From Alicyclobacillus sp. SO9 (GTDB taxonomy: Bacteria > Bacillota > Bacilli > Alicyclobacillales > Alicyclobacillaceae), in NCBI RefSeq assembly GCF_016406125.1, contig NZ_CP066339.1, forward strand, positions 434,001 to 498,000: 64,000 bases of DNA, written 5' to 3'. The position numbers and the translations under genes are program-made. The notes under the pieces were generated by a model that worked only from the letters and a program-made list of their open reading frames with translations, had not been told where the DNA came from and ran no database searches. Shown here piece by piece: positions 43,878-52,753 of the stretch (position 1 is its first letter; the number at the start of each line of letters is the position of its first letter).

Positions 43878-45542
43878 CTATGCTTTTTGTGGTGCCAAAG
43901 CTTTTTTCTTTAGCGTTATGTCCGAAAACGTTCGGACGAAGGAATGAAACTTGTCGAGTTGCGTAGCGTTGATATCGGAGTACTGTGCTGACAAACCCTT
44001 CGACTGAGCACTCCAAAGTGCGGGTAGAGACTGTCCGAGTTGCTTCACGGCACTATCTGTGGTGCTGATGCCGTATTTTACGGGTGTCGCGAATTCTGCG
44101 CGAATATAGGCTGTTTTTCCCTTATATTTGACAGCGTACATATAGGACACATCCTCAAACAGGTTTCGCTTCCCTTTGAGTTTTGAGGGTGCCAAAAGGA
44201 CAGCGTAGGTCGTGGCGCTAATTCCCGGGGTTAGAGTGAAAGTGTGTTTGCCGGCAATTTGATCGCCGTGGAACAACATACAGTTGTTGACCCCGTAGCT
44301 TTTCATTGCACTGGCATTGTAGGTCCACCACAACTCTGCCATTGCATATTGTCCGTTACTATTGGAGTAGGCAAATGCTGTGCCGTAAGATCCTGGTCCG
44401 AGAACGGATGCTTCGTTATACTTGCCCAGCAGTGTGCGGTGATAACCTGGCATGTTCGGCATCAGTTGACTTAAATTATTCGTTGAAACTGTCACGGGAG
44501 AGCGAAACGAACCTTCTCCCCAACTGTACAACGGCCATAAGAGAACGGTGAGTGCCAGGCCTGCCGTTATCGTTGTGCCCGCTCGTCCCCACCCAGGAAC
44601 TGAGAGGTGACCTGTGGCCGACGACGTACGTCCTTTCATGCCAATCGATTTACCAATGAGGGCCAACACGCCCATAATGCCCAGGAATAGAAGCACGCCG
44701 ATAATGGGGTGGAGAATGCCAAAGGTAAAATTCCCGCCCAGTGTATGAGCTGAGATGAGGAGTACAAACAGTCGCAGCAAATTCATGACAACGGTAAGTA
44801 CCGTGCCGATTGCAATTAACAGGATTTTTTTAATTGGACCGCCTTTAAAGGCTACAAGAATGACTGGCAGCAGAATCAGCATTGCCAGAAAACTGTCTCC
44901 TCCGCTGCATGCACTGGATACTGTGACCAACAGCGTCGATCGTTTGTAGTTAACAAGGTAGTTCCCGTAGGTTCCGGACATCTGTAACCAAGGGACCAAG
45001 TGGGCTGCCTTGACAACTGCTGCATTGGCAATTCCGTAGAGGAGCGGGTTTGTATGGTTGACAATGACTGTATAGAGCGGCGGCCAAGCCAAAAGGATAT
45101 AGGCTAACGGCTTGATCAGCCTGCGGGTTACGCCGATGCCGAACAGCAGCCAAGCGGCTCCCATGCTCCAGAACGGCCAAACCAAAAGGCCGGCATTGTT
45201 TGCAATAAAGATGTGCGACCACTCTGTCATGCCTGCAAAAAGCACTGTGCCGGCTAAACCTAGAAGCAGAAAGCCGAGGATAGCATTGAGTTCCGCATCG
45301 TCCTTGTAGCGCGCGATGCCCTTCAGTGAGATGGCACCCCAGATAAGTCCAAAGACCGGGATCCAAATCAGGTAGGCGTAAGGAGTGTCCGCCAGCGCAT
45401 GGTTCCACAGCGGGATTGCGTAGGGCGCAATCGGGACGACACTTACAATCATCCATACCGCAATATAAATGTTAATCCCTTGGCTTAGCTTTCCCTTGTG
45501 ACGTTGCCGGCCTGTTTCAATCCCGCTTGCTGTTGAACTCAT
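43878..45542 (-). CDS. Exosortase fused to a C-terminal EpsI-like domain (copy 1)
   Basis: About 554 residues with eight or more membrane segments. The exosortase triad is present: Cys212 in SSACSGGDSFLAML, Arg257 in MNLLRLFVLL and His278 in GILHPIIGV (numbered from ATG 45542, which follows AAGGAG). After the last helix, about 210 extracellular residues (VSTNNLSQLMPNMPGYHRTL...ELWWTYNASAMKSYGVNNCMLFHGDQ...) resemble the EpsI domain often fused to or encoded beside exosortases. It should cleave PEP-CTERM-like proteins after membrane insertion and transfer them, probably to a polysaccharide or glycolipid. It is 70 bases downstream of a paralogue with the same architecture. Confidence 0.85.
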   Translation of the reverse strand: MSSTASGIETGRQRHKGKLSQGINIYIAVWMIVSVVPIAPYAIPLWNHALADTPYAYLIWIPVFGLIWGAISLKGIARYKDDAELNAILGFLLLGLAGTVLFAGMTEWSHIFIANNAGLLVWPFWSMGAAWLLFGIGVTRRLIKPLAYILLAWPPLYTVIVNHTNPLLYGIANAAVVKAAHLVPWLQMSGTYGNYLVNYKRSTLLVTVSSACSGGDSFLAMLILLPVILVAFKGGPIKKILLIAIGTVLTVVMNLLRLFVLLISAHTLGGNFTFGILHPIIGVLLFLGIMGVLALIGKSIGMKGRTSSATGHLSVPGWGRAGTTITAGLALTVLLWPLYSWGEGSFRSPVTVSTNNLSQLMPNMPGYHRTLLGKYNEASVLGPGSYGTAFAYSNSNGQYAMAELWWTYNASAMKSYGVNNCMLFHGDQIAGKHTFTLTPGISATTYAVLLAPSKLKGKRNLFEDVSYMYAVKYKGKTAYIRAEFATPVKYGISTTDSAVKQLGQSLPALWSAQSKGLSAQYSDINATQLDKFHSFVRTFSDITLKKKALAPQKA

Positions 45543-45621
45543 GTCTATCACTCCTTTTTTCGGCGTAAAATACTCATTTGTTGTCTTATGTTTTACGGGC
45601 TGACCTGCTTATTGTCTGCAG

Positions 45622-47259
45622 CTAGAGACTTGATGAAGCATTGGAACTGGACAACAAGGTGGCTCCCATTTGTCGAATAAACCCAATGTAATTGTGCAGA
45701 TGGACTGTTTGGTTCACACTGACGGGATCAATATGCCGAACCTGGTTGTATTTTCGGTTTACCAGTTTGGCCGCTAGCTCCTTGACAGACTGCGTCGTTG
45801 CGGCACTTGGCTTAACGTGGAGCAGTACCGGCGCTGCAGTTTCCATTCGAATATATACTTTTTTTCCGCGGTATGTTGCGTTGTACTCATATACTGTGTC
45901 CAGAAAAATGTCTCGGTTTCCTCCTACGTGAAGAGGCGGCAGGTAGATGGCATAGACGTTGGCGGTAATGCCGTTGTCCAGTTTCATAGGTTCGGTCGCA
46001 ATGATTTTTGAACCGTGGAAGAGCAAACAGTTGTGTTCCGAGTAACCTTTGAGTGTTAGAGGCTGATAAGTCCACCACATCTCGGTTAACGCGTAATCAC
46101 CCTGAATGGTTGTGTAGGCAGCAGAACTGGTCTTGGCCCCAGGTCCAAGTGTGGACGCTTCATTAAAATTATGGACTTGCCCTCTGTGCCAGCCATTGAT
46201 TGGCGGCATCAACTTTTCCAATACGCTTGTCTGCAGAAGGACTGGATGTCGCACGGTCCCTGGGCTCTGTAAAAGTAAAGGCCACAATAGAAACGTGAGA
46301 ACAGCCACTGACAATACGGAACTGGAAAGGCGAAATACACCTGGTCTTTGCAATGGGGTACTTCTTTTAAAACTCACAGCTCGCAGCTGCAAAAGTTTTG
46401 CCGTCCATATCACCAGCCCCATCATGACCAAAAACAACAAAACGCCCAGAATGGGATGCAGCAGACCCAACGAAAATTTCACTCCAAACCAGTGAAGTGT
46501 GAAGAGGATGAGCCACAACCGAATGACGTTTCCGAGAATCGCTAAGACCGCGGCTAAGACGACGAGCAACAGTTTCTTCCACGGACCGCGGGAGTATGAG
46601 ACCATTATAATAGGTAGAAGGATTATCATTGCCAGAAAACTGTCTGCACCATTGCACACAGATGTCACGTGAACCAGGGTGCTTATGCCCTTGTGTAGTA
46701 CAGTATAGTTTCCAGATGATTGCGCTATGGAAATCCAGTCGAACCACCTGGTCAAAACCTGAACACCTGCATTGGCGATTGCGTCAAGAATTGGATTAGT
46801 CCAGTGAACAATTTGGCTGTACAGTACGGGCCAACACAATAGCAGATAGACAAGGGGCCTCCAAACAACGCGGGAAATCTTGATGCCGAAGATCCACCAT
46901 GCCATTGCCAGCGACCACACAGGCCAGAACAGGAGGCCGACACTGTGGCCTACGAAAACGAGATCCCAATGCAATCGTCCAACCACAAGCAGGATACCGA
47001 CGAACACTGCCAGTACGAGCCCCAACATATAGCTCAGTTCGGAGTCATCATTTGCCGTGTGGTGCCGCCAAATTGACCAGCCCGCCCAAACAAAGGCGAA
47101 AGCCGGAACCCAGACGAGATATGAGTACGGTGTATCAGATAGGGTCGCAATCCACAGCGGCTGCGAATATGGAATAAACGGAATAACAGAGGCCATGCCC
47201 CAAATGAGAACCCAGACATAAGTATGAAATCCAGTTTGCGTCTTCTGCCGTGTACCCAA
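45622..47259 (-). CDS. Exosortase fused to a C-terminal EpsI-like domain (copy 2)
   Basis: 545 residues, a paralogue of the next gene with the same order of domains. The triad is Cys202 (TSVCNGADSFLAM), Arg247 (LGNVIRLWLIL) and His268 (GLLHPILGV). The C-terminal domain starts near SVLEKLMPPINGWHRGQVHNFNEASTLGPG and contains MWWTYQPLTLKGYSEHNCLLFHG, parallel to copy 1. The Cys motif is CNGADS here and CSGGDS in copy 1, and overall similarity looks moderate, so the duplication is not recent. TTG 47259 is 27 bases after the putative substrate gene, with AGAGGG somewhat far upstream. The two copies may serve different substrates. Confidence 0.85.
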   Translation of the reverse strand: MGTRQKTQTGFHTYVWVLIWGMASVIPFIPYSQPLWIATLSDTPYSYLVWVPAFAFVWAGWSIWRHHTANDDSELSYMLGLVLAVFVGILLVVGRLHWDLVFVGHSVGLLFWPVWSLAMAWWIFGIKISRVVWRPLVYLLLCWPVLYSQIVHWTNPILDAIANAGVQVLTRWFDWISIAQSSGNYTVLHKGISTLVHVTSVCNGADSFLAMIILLPIIMVSYSRGPWKKLLLVVLAAVLAILGNVIRLWLILFTLHWFGVKFSLGLLHPILGVLLFLVMMGLVIWTAKLLQLRAVSFKRSTPLQRPGVFRLSSSVLSVAVLTFLLWPLLLQSPGTVRHPVLLQTSVLEKLMPPINGWHRGQVHNFNEASTLGPGAKTSSAAYTTIQGDYALTEMWWTYQPLTLKGYSEHNCLLFHGSKIIATEPMKLDNGITANVYAIYLPPLHVGGNRDIFLDTVYEYNATYRGKKVYIRMETAAPVLLHVKPSAATTQSVKELAAKLVNRKYNQVRHIDPVSVNQTVHLHNYIGFIRQMGATLLSSSNASSSL

Positions 47260-47286
47260 AATAGAACTTGACCCTCTCTTCAGTTT

Positions 47287-47796
47287 CTAAGATAGTTCCA
47301 CGTTATCTAGTTTGGCTTTTGCTTTCCGCTTTCGGTTCGCATACCACAAGCCAACCATACCCAGTGGAATGAGCGCAGCGAGCGGAGCTTCCGGCAGGGT
47401 GTCCACAAGGGGTCCAGCCGTAGACGTGTATTGATACCCGTTACTTTTATAGGACGTGGAAACCCAAACTGTCTCCTTCTGTCCATAGTTCGGCAGCGGA
47501 ATGGTATACGTGAATGGATGGCCTGGTGAAGGCGTCAAGTTTCCCGTTTCCGATTTTGGATTCGAAGCGCTTGAACTGCCCTGAGGCCCGCCGAGTGTAA
47601 ACACGAAGGTAAGTGTCTGTGCAGGCTGTAGTTTGTTGTTTAAATTCGGAATTGAAAGTGTAATACTTGTCTGTTTTGAAGATGTGACCACTTTGCTGCT
47701 GTAACTATTGTTTGTGGCGGCGAATGCAACGGAAGTCATAAACAAAGAGGAAGCGCCCACAAAGCCAGCCGAAAGCATCAGCAACCGACTTTTCAT
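47287..47796 (-). CDS. Secreted protein with PEP-CTERM-like (LPEAP) sorting tail, predicted exosortase substrate
   Basis: 169 residues. A Sec signal peptide ends near AFAA (residue 28). The mature part is a beta-rich, Ser/Thr-rich domain (SKQTSITLSIPNLNNKLQPAQ). The tail is tripartite: DTLPEAP, a hydrophobic run LAALIPLGMVGLWYA, then NRKRKAKAK. That is the layout of exosortase sorting signals, with PExP in place of PEP. It is the first gene in front of two exosortases, 27 bases upstream. ATG 47796 follows AAGGAG. It could instead be a simple membrane-anchored protein. Confidence 0.75.
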   Translation of the reverse strand: MKSRLLMLSAGFVGASSLFMTSVAFAATNNSYSSKVVTSSKQTSITLSIPNLNNKLQPAQTLTFVFTLGGPQGSSSASNPKSETGNLTPSPGHPFTYTIPLPNYGQKETVWVSTSYKSNGYQYTSTAGPLVDTLPEAPLAALIPLGMVGLWYANRKRKAKAKLDNVELS

Positions 47797-48019
47797 TGGT
47801 TTTTCTCCTTCCGTAATGCTTGCATACTGTATGTAACTCTACTATAGCATTTTGCATGCCAGCGCTTTCTAAAGAAAACTTTAAAGCTCTGTAATGCCTT
47901 TGTTTGCGCGGTTCTGAGCGAAGTGTCATGAGGGTGACTTCGGCCCTGAAAGCTGATAAACTTGTGCTAGAATCGTCAGAATTCTTGTTTGAACACAACA
48001 ATGCAAAGGAATGGGAAGT

Positions 48020-48508
48020 ATGGCCAACGGATTAGGGCTGCAACTGTTCGGGTATCGTCGTACGAAGGTGGATCGGCGACTTAAGAGTCTGAAAAAGACC
48101 CTTGACGATGCGCAGAAAAACCAGGAAGAACTACAAAAGGCTCTGCAGGATTTGTCTCTACAAGTGAAGACACTGCGAGCTGAGAAGGAAGAGTACGCGG
48201 CCGCATTGGCGACGGTGAAGCGTCAACAGCTTGACACGTTTGCAGAAACCCCAACTTCCTTTCCCATGACTGTTATGGTTGGACCCACTGATACAATTGC
48301 ACCCATTACGGGGCTGATGGACGCCCTTGATGACTGTCCGTATTTAAATGTTCGTTTTCGATTATTTCGAGACGGTGTGTATCGCGTGGACGGTATTGCA
48401 ACCGACCCAGTGTCGCTGCTGTCTTGGTTGAGAAAGCGGCCGGACGTGCAATTTCTGGACAATGATAAAGGAACGATTCATGTGATGCCGAAGGAAGTTT
48501 CTGCGTGA
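48020..48508 (+). CDS. Coiled-coil protein of unknown function, first gene of the glycosyltransferase operon
   Basis: About 162 residues. VDRRLKSLKKTLDDAQKNQEELQKALQDLSLQVKTLRAEKEEY (about 16-60) gives a clear coiled coil. The C-terminal 80 residues (TVMVGPTDTIAPITGLMDALDD...YRVDGIATDPVSLLSWLRKRPDVQFLDNDKGTIHV) form a small alpha/beta domain I do not recognise. No signal or membrane segment. ATG 48020 is better spaced from AAAGGA than ATG 48011. The stop overlaps the glycosyltransferase start (TGATG), so the two are translationally coupled and probably act together. Confidence 0.7.
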   Translation: MANGLGLQLFGYRRTKVDRRLKSLKKTLDDAQKNQEELQKALQDLSLQVKTLRAEKEEYAAALATVKRQQLDTFAETPTSFPMTVMVGPTDTIAPITGLMDALDDCPYLNVRFRLFRDGVYRVDGIATDPVSLLSWLRKRPDVQFLDNDKGTIHVMPKEVSA

Positions 48509-50772
48509 TGACTGAGACAGATTTTCAGTCGGAGTATAGCCACAGTTGGAGATGGGATTCAGTTCGGGTCGCGAAACTGTTCGTCTCTTTGCGCCCCTAT
48601 CGATTGTCTGATGCAACCGGATGGGTCGATCCCGTCAGCAAATCGGCAGCTGCCCTCCTTTCCCTAAATGCATGCCGAACACTTTCCATTCTGCCTTTCG
48701 CGAAGCATAATCAGCGTGTTTTCGTAGCCTGTTCCAATCCTGAAAAGGTACAGGACGAACCGACGCTGCGGGAATTAGCAATGGAAACGCATTGTTCCAT
48801 CGTACTTTGCGGGACTGATTTGGATGACTTGGTGTTCGCTTGGCGGCGACTTGAGGAGCAGCCCGGCACAAATGCAGAGAACCGGCTTGGTGAGATTCTG
48901 CTGCAAGAAGGGAAGCTTTCCGGGCAGGAATTGATTGACGCACTGGAGGCTCAGAAGGAAACGGGCAGCCGTGTTGGTGCGATTCTCACGAGCGGAAATT
49001 CCTTGACATCATGGGATGTCGCTTTGGCCATTGCGCAACAGCGTAAGATTCCGGTGGTGGATTTGCTGCACCAACCACAGCTTAAGACGATGCTCAACGC
49101 CGCGAGTCTCGCACAAGTGTGGGAAAGTGTTTCAGATGAATTCTGGCACAGGCACCTGGTCGTTCCACTGGGCCGAGACGCGACTACTTTAACCGTCGCT
49201 ATGGTGGATCCGGACGATTCCGAGGCACTCACAGCGCTCACTCAACAGTTTCAGTGCAAGGTTCGTATTTGTGCAGCTGGTTACCGCGATGTCATGTCAG
49301 CCCTTGCTGTTAAATACAGTAAAGAACATGAGGAAAGCAGCCGCCTTGCACTGGTTGCCAGACGTCCCGATGAAAGTGCCAGTGTTCGGTTTTCACGAGG
49401 GCAAATCGTGACGGCTACTGTGCTCCTGGTTCTGTTTGCCGGAGGCGTTGCCATCCGACCGCTTTGGACAATAGCCTTCGTCGTCATCGTTTTACAACTG
49501 ATATATGCGGCAAACAACGTCTTTCGACTGTGGCTCATGCAGCGCTCTGCTAAGCAAACGACAGAGTACACGGTGACAAAAGTAGATTTGGCCAAGATTC
49601 CGCCGGTTTCGCTTCCGGCTTATACCGTTTTAGTGCCGGTGTACAAGGAAGCTGAAGTACTTCCTGACTTGGTGGAGGCAATTAAGAACTTGCAATATCC
49701 AAAAGACCGTCTGGATGTAAAGCTGCTGCTGGAGGAAGACGACGAAGAGACCATCCAAATTGCGAAGGCTTCCAAACTTCCTAATTTCATTGAGATGGTC
49801 ATTGTGCCGTCTTCCGAACCCAAAACCAAACCCAAGGCATGCAATTACGGGCTTATGAGGGCGCGCGGGGAGTACGTGGTTATCTTTGACGCTGAGGATA
49901 TTCCTGAGCCGGACCAACTCTTGAAGGCAATCTCTGTCTTCCGACAGAACAAAGACCAGACCCTTGCCTGTGTTCAGGCAAAATTAAGCTACTATAACGC
50001 GGAACAGAACATCCTGACCCGCTGGTTCACTGCCGAATACGCCAACTGGTTTGAACTGTCACTGCCAGCACTGTTTTCCCACGACCTGCCAATCCCGTTG
50101 GGGGGAACATCCAACCATTTCCGTGCCGATGTGCTCAAGGAGATGGGCGCCTGGGACCCATACAATGTGGCAGAAGACGCCGATTTAGGTATTCGAATGC
50201 ACAAGCACGGTTACCGCACAGCCATTGTCAACTCAACGACATTTGAAGAAGCTAACGCTGATTTTCTCAACTGGATTCGCCAACGATCGCGGTGGGTCAA
50301 AGGATACATGCAAACCTGGTTGGTTCACATGCGTCGTCCAGTGGAACTGCACCGCGCGCTCGGTGTTAAGGGCACAGCCGCTTTTCATATGATTGTGGGC
50401 GGCACACCATTTACGTTTTTGCTCAACCCGCTGATGTGGTTTATGACCGTGCTGTGGTTTATTTTTAAGCCTCACTTTATGCATCAGTTGTATGACAACC
50501 CAATTTACTATCTGTCTGTTATAAACTTCATGTTCGGGAATTTCGCATTTACCTATGTCAACGTGGTTGGAACCATGCAACGCCAATCCTGGCCCTTGGC
50601 GAAATATGCGTTGCTATCGCCGATTTACTGGATTTTCATGTCCATTGCGTCATGGAAAGCTCTTTATCAATTGTTTGTTAAGCCGTCTTACTGGGAAAAG
50701 ACGATTCATGGGCTGGCGAAGAAAGATGACAAATCTATCACTCAAATACTAACTGTCGGAAGTAATTCCTAA
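48508..50772 (+). CDS. Family 2 membrane glycosyltransferase with N-terminal MshEN (c-di-GMP-binding-type) domain
   Basis: 754 residues. Residues about 125-270 match MshEN: the first motif NRLGEILLQEGKLSGQELIDAL fits RLGxxLxxxGxLxxxxLxxALxxQ almost perfectly, and the second (SRVGAILTSGNSLTSWDVAL) is looser. PLGRDATTLTVAMVDPDDSEAL closes the fold. Residues 1-115 look like another half of this fold. Two membrane helices (300-340) lead to a GT2 domain with FDAEDIPEPD (DxD), the AEDADLG motif and QRSRW, as in processive synthases. Four more membrane segments follow. E. coli NfrB has the same two parts in the opposite order and is c-di-GMP-activated. Confidence 0.85.
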   Translation: MTETDFQSEYSHSWRWDSVRVAKLFVSLRPYRLSDATGWVDPVSKSAAALLSLNACRTLSILPFAKHNQRVFVACSNPEKVQDEPTLRELAMETHCSIVLCGTDLDDLVFAWRRLEEQPGTNAENRLGEILLQEGKLSGQELIDALEAQKETGSRVGAILTSGNSLTSWDVALAIAQQRKIPVVDLLHQPQLKTMLNAASLAQVWESVSDEFWHRHLVVPLGRDATTLTVAMVDPDDSEALTALTQQFQCKVRICAAGYRDVMSALAVKYSKEHEESSRLALVARRPDESASVRFSRGQIVTATVLLVLFAGGVAIRPLWTIAFVVIVLQLIYAANNVFRLWLMQRSAKQTTEYTVTKVDLAKIPPVSLPAYTVLVPVYKEAEVLPDLVEAIKNLQYPKDRLDVKLLLEEDDEETIQIAKASKLPNFIEMVIVPSSEPKTKPKACNYGLMRARGEYVVIFDAEDIPEPDQLLKAISVFRQNKDQTLACVQAKLSYYNAEQNILTRWFTAEYANWFELSLPALFSHDLPIPLGGTSNHFRADVLKEMGAWDPYNVAEDADLGIRMHKHGYRTAIVNSTTFEEANADFLNWIRQRSRWVKGYMQTWLVHMRRPVELHRALGVKGTAAFHMIVGGTPFTFLLNPLMWFMTVLWFIFKPHFMHQLYDNPIYYLSVINFMFGNFAFTYVNVVGTMQRQSWPLAKYALLSPIYWIFMSIASWKALYQLFVKPSYWEKTIHGLAKKDDKSITQILTVGSNS

Positions 50773-50824
50773 CAATGTATACCAGTTGCAGGATGTATAC
50801 AGGTTGCAGATGGAGCGAATATAC

Positions 50825-52492
50825 ATGACGAGTTTATCTCAAACAACTTCATTAGGACCGAATCATGAAAGACACTCGATGCCTTTAATGCAGGAGAGGC
50901 AAACCAGAAGTTTGGAAATGCTTGAGCCCTTCATTTTGTCTTTCCTGGCGTTCTTGATGGCTTTGTCTGGTGGCGTTTATCTAGCTTTTGTGCTTCATGT
51001 TATCAACTCAGATGCCCTGACTAGAGTACTCAATGCGTATTACACAATTTTTTCACCTAAGTTTCATCTCGCGGCCATGGGATTTGTGTGGAATCCTCTT
51101 CCGAGCATCGTGGAATTACCGATAGTTCTGTTTCATCACTGGTTCCCTGCACTGATTACTGATGGTTTTGCTGCGAATCTGATGAGTTCGGTGTCGAGTG
51201 CGTTTGGCATGTACTTTTTGAATCGCATTTTGTTTTATGTGGGGATTCCACGGTTCTGGAGGATTGTCTATTCGCTGATTTACGCTCTCAATCCTTTAAT
51301 ATGGTTGTACTCCTCCAACGGCATGTCGGAAGCCATGATGATAGCTACAATGCTGGGCGCACTCCACGGTGCGGTGCGCTACTTGGATGATGGGCGTCAC
51401 AGCCATCTGATTTCGGCCGGGCTGTGGTTGGCAGCGTGTTTTGGTGCGAGATATGAGGCCGTTCCCTTTGGCGCCCTGGTCGGCCTCGCTCTTTTGCTGG
51501 CTTTGTATTTAAAAGGGTATTCCGCATCGCGCATCCAGGCGGATTTGATTGTTGCGGGATTGCCCTTGATTTTCGCTGGATTGGTCTGGGTGTTTTTAAA
51601 CTGGACGATTATGGGGAATCCACTGTATTTCATGAACTCTGCATATTCTAATGCTTCCCAAATAGGTACGGGAAGCTACAATGATAAACTCATTTTGAGG
51701 GACGCCCACCACTTGTTCTACTCGCTGCAGACCGTAGCTCACTTCTCCTTTTTGTTTCCGCCTGCTATTGTTGGACTCGCGGGTGCTTTACTGGTTTTTG
51801 CTTTCAGCAAGAAACGTCGCGGTCAAGCACTCTTGTTTGTGGCAGCACTTCTGACCATTCCACTCTTTCAGGTTGTGATGATTTATAAGCATGCGTCCGC
51901 AATTTGGTCTCGCTTTTTTATCACGTATATTCCTTTTGGCATCCTTCTCGTGGCATTGCTCATGGTTGTGATTGCAAAGGGACCTTGGCTGGTGCGACAT
52001 TTTTTGCTGCTCGTTTCAGCAGCCGTACTGCTAGGCGGCAACTACGTTACGTTTCACGAGATACAAACTCCCATCATGGGGAAAGGTGTCACAAAGAATT
52101 TTGCTCATGTCGTGGAAGGACTTCCGGCATCCCAGGCGGCTCAGAATAATGGGATGACGCAAGGGAAGATCGTAGCGAACTACATTAATGAACACCCGCA
52201 TCTAGTCGTGTTGCTGGATACTTTTGACTCCTTTAGCGTCGTACCATTCATCAAGGACCCCAAACAGGTAGTAATTACAAGTGATTTGAATTTTCAAAGT
52301 CTTCTCCTGAATCCAAGGGGACGCGTTAGTGATTTTCTAGTTCCAAACCCGGGTGGCGTGGGGGCATTGGATGCCATCAATAGAACGTATCCAGGACTGT
52401 GGCAGGGTAAAGTTGCTTGGGCCAAAGAGACGAAACAGTTCTCTGGAAACCTTGGCTACAAACTTTTTTCAATCGGGTCTTCTGCTCCTTAA
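50825..52492 (+). CDS. Polytopic membrane protein, GT-C-like glycosyltransferase candidate
   Basis: About 555 residues and ten to eleven hydrophobic segments. A C-terminal soluble domain of about 120 residues (EIQTPIMGKGVTKNF...HPHLVVLLDTFDSFSVVPFIKDPKQVVITSD) follows the last helix. The first outside loop region (NAYYTIFSPKFHLAAMGFVWNPLPS) and the overall layout resemble PMT/ArnT GT-C enzymes, though the canonical Asp-Glu/Asp-Asp pair is not obvious. ATG 50825 follows TGGAGCG. It lies 50 bases after the GT2 gene and probably belongs to the same operon. Assignment to GT-C is inferred. Confidence 0.55.
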   Translation: MTSLSQTTSLGPNHERHSMPLMQERQTRSLEMLEPFILSFLAFLMALSGGVYLAFVLHVINSDALTRVLNAYYTIFSPKFHLAAMGFVWNPLPSIVELPIVLFHHWFPALITDGFAANLMSSVSSAFGMYFLNRILFYVGIPRFWRIVYSLIYALNPLIWLYSSNGMSEAMMIATMLGALHGAVRYLDDGRHSHLISAGLWLAACFGARYEAVPFGALVGLALLLALYLKGYSASRIQADLIVAGLPLIFAGLVWVFLNWTIMGNPLYFMNSAYSNASQIGTGSYNDKLILRDAHHLFYSLQTVAHFSFLFPPAIVGLAGALLVFAFSKKRRGQALLFVAALLTIPLFQVVMIYKHASAIWSRFFITYIPFGILLVALLMVVIAKGPWLVRHFLLLVSAAVLLGGNYVTFHEIQTPIMGKGVTKNFAHVVEGLPASQAAQNNGMTQGKIVANYINEHPHLVVLLDTFDSFSVVPFIKDPKQVVITSDLNFQSLLLNPRGRVSDFLVPNPGGVGALDAINRTYPGLWQGKVAWAKETKQFSGNLGYKLFSIGSSAP

Positions 52493-52507
52493 TTGGTACG
52501 ACAAGAT

Positions 52508-52537
52508 TTGACAATCTAGTAATGTTTCTACTATACT
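52508..52537 (+). promoter_or_regulatory. Sigma-A promoter of the riboswitch-controlled gene
   Basis: TTGACA at 52508-52513 and TATACT at 52532-52537, spacer 18. Transcription would start near 52544, about 55 bases before the aptamer. Confidence 0.7.
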
Positions 52538-52599
52538 AGACCATAGCTAGAAAAATATTTTTGAAGCTTGTGTGACCAAAATCATAACGATGTTTGGAA

Positions 52600-52678
52600 A
52601 AAGGCAAACCCGGTGAAAGCTGGGGACGCAAAACTACAGGGGCTACGCATCGAGAGATGTATGCCAGCCAGTTGCCCA
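52600..52678 (+). ncRNA. c-di-GMP-I (GEMM-I) riboswitch aptamer
   Basis: The conserved parts are in order: GGCAAACC (52603-52610), a short stem capped by GAAA, GGGACGCAAA (52622-52631), the P3 stem with GGGGCTAC and GCCAGCC, and the closing TTGCC (52672-52676) that pairs with GGCAA in P1. A terminator and then a ribosome site follow immediately. TTGCC can alternatively pair with GGCAA at 52685-52689, which would disrupt both P1 and the terminator foot. That predicts c-di-GMP turns the gene off. The off direction is inference. Confidence 0.88.
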
Positions 52679-52687
52679 TGCGGAGGC

Positions 52688-52737
52688 AAGCAAGTGCAGT
52701 GTTCCTCACGCGGGGGATATCGCACTTGCTTTTTTTT
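52688..52737 (+). terminator. Expression-platform terminator of the c-di-GMP riboswitch
   Basis: AAGCAAGTGC (52688-52697) pairs with GCACTTGCTT (52722-52731) and is followed by a T8 tract. The ribosome site GGGGGAGG starts directly after it. It stands 11 bases after the aptamer. Confidence 0.88.
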
Positions 52738-52753
52738 GGGGGAGGTCTTCGCA

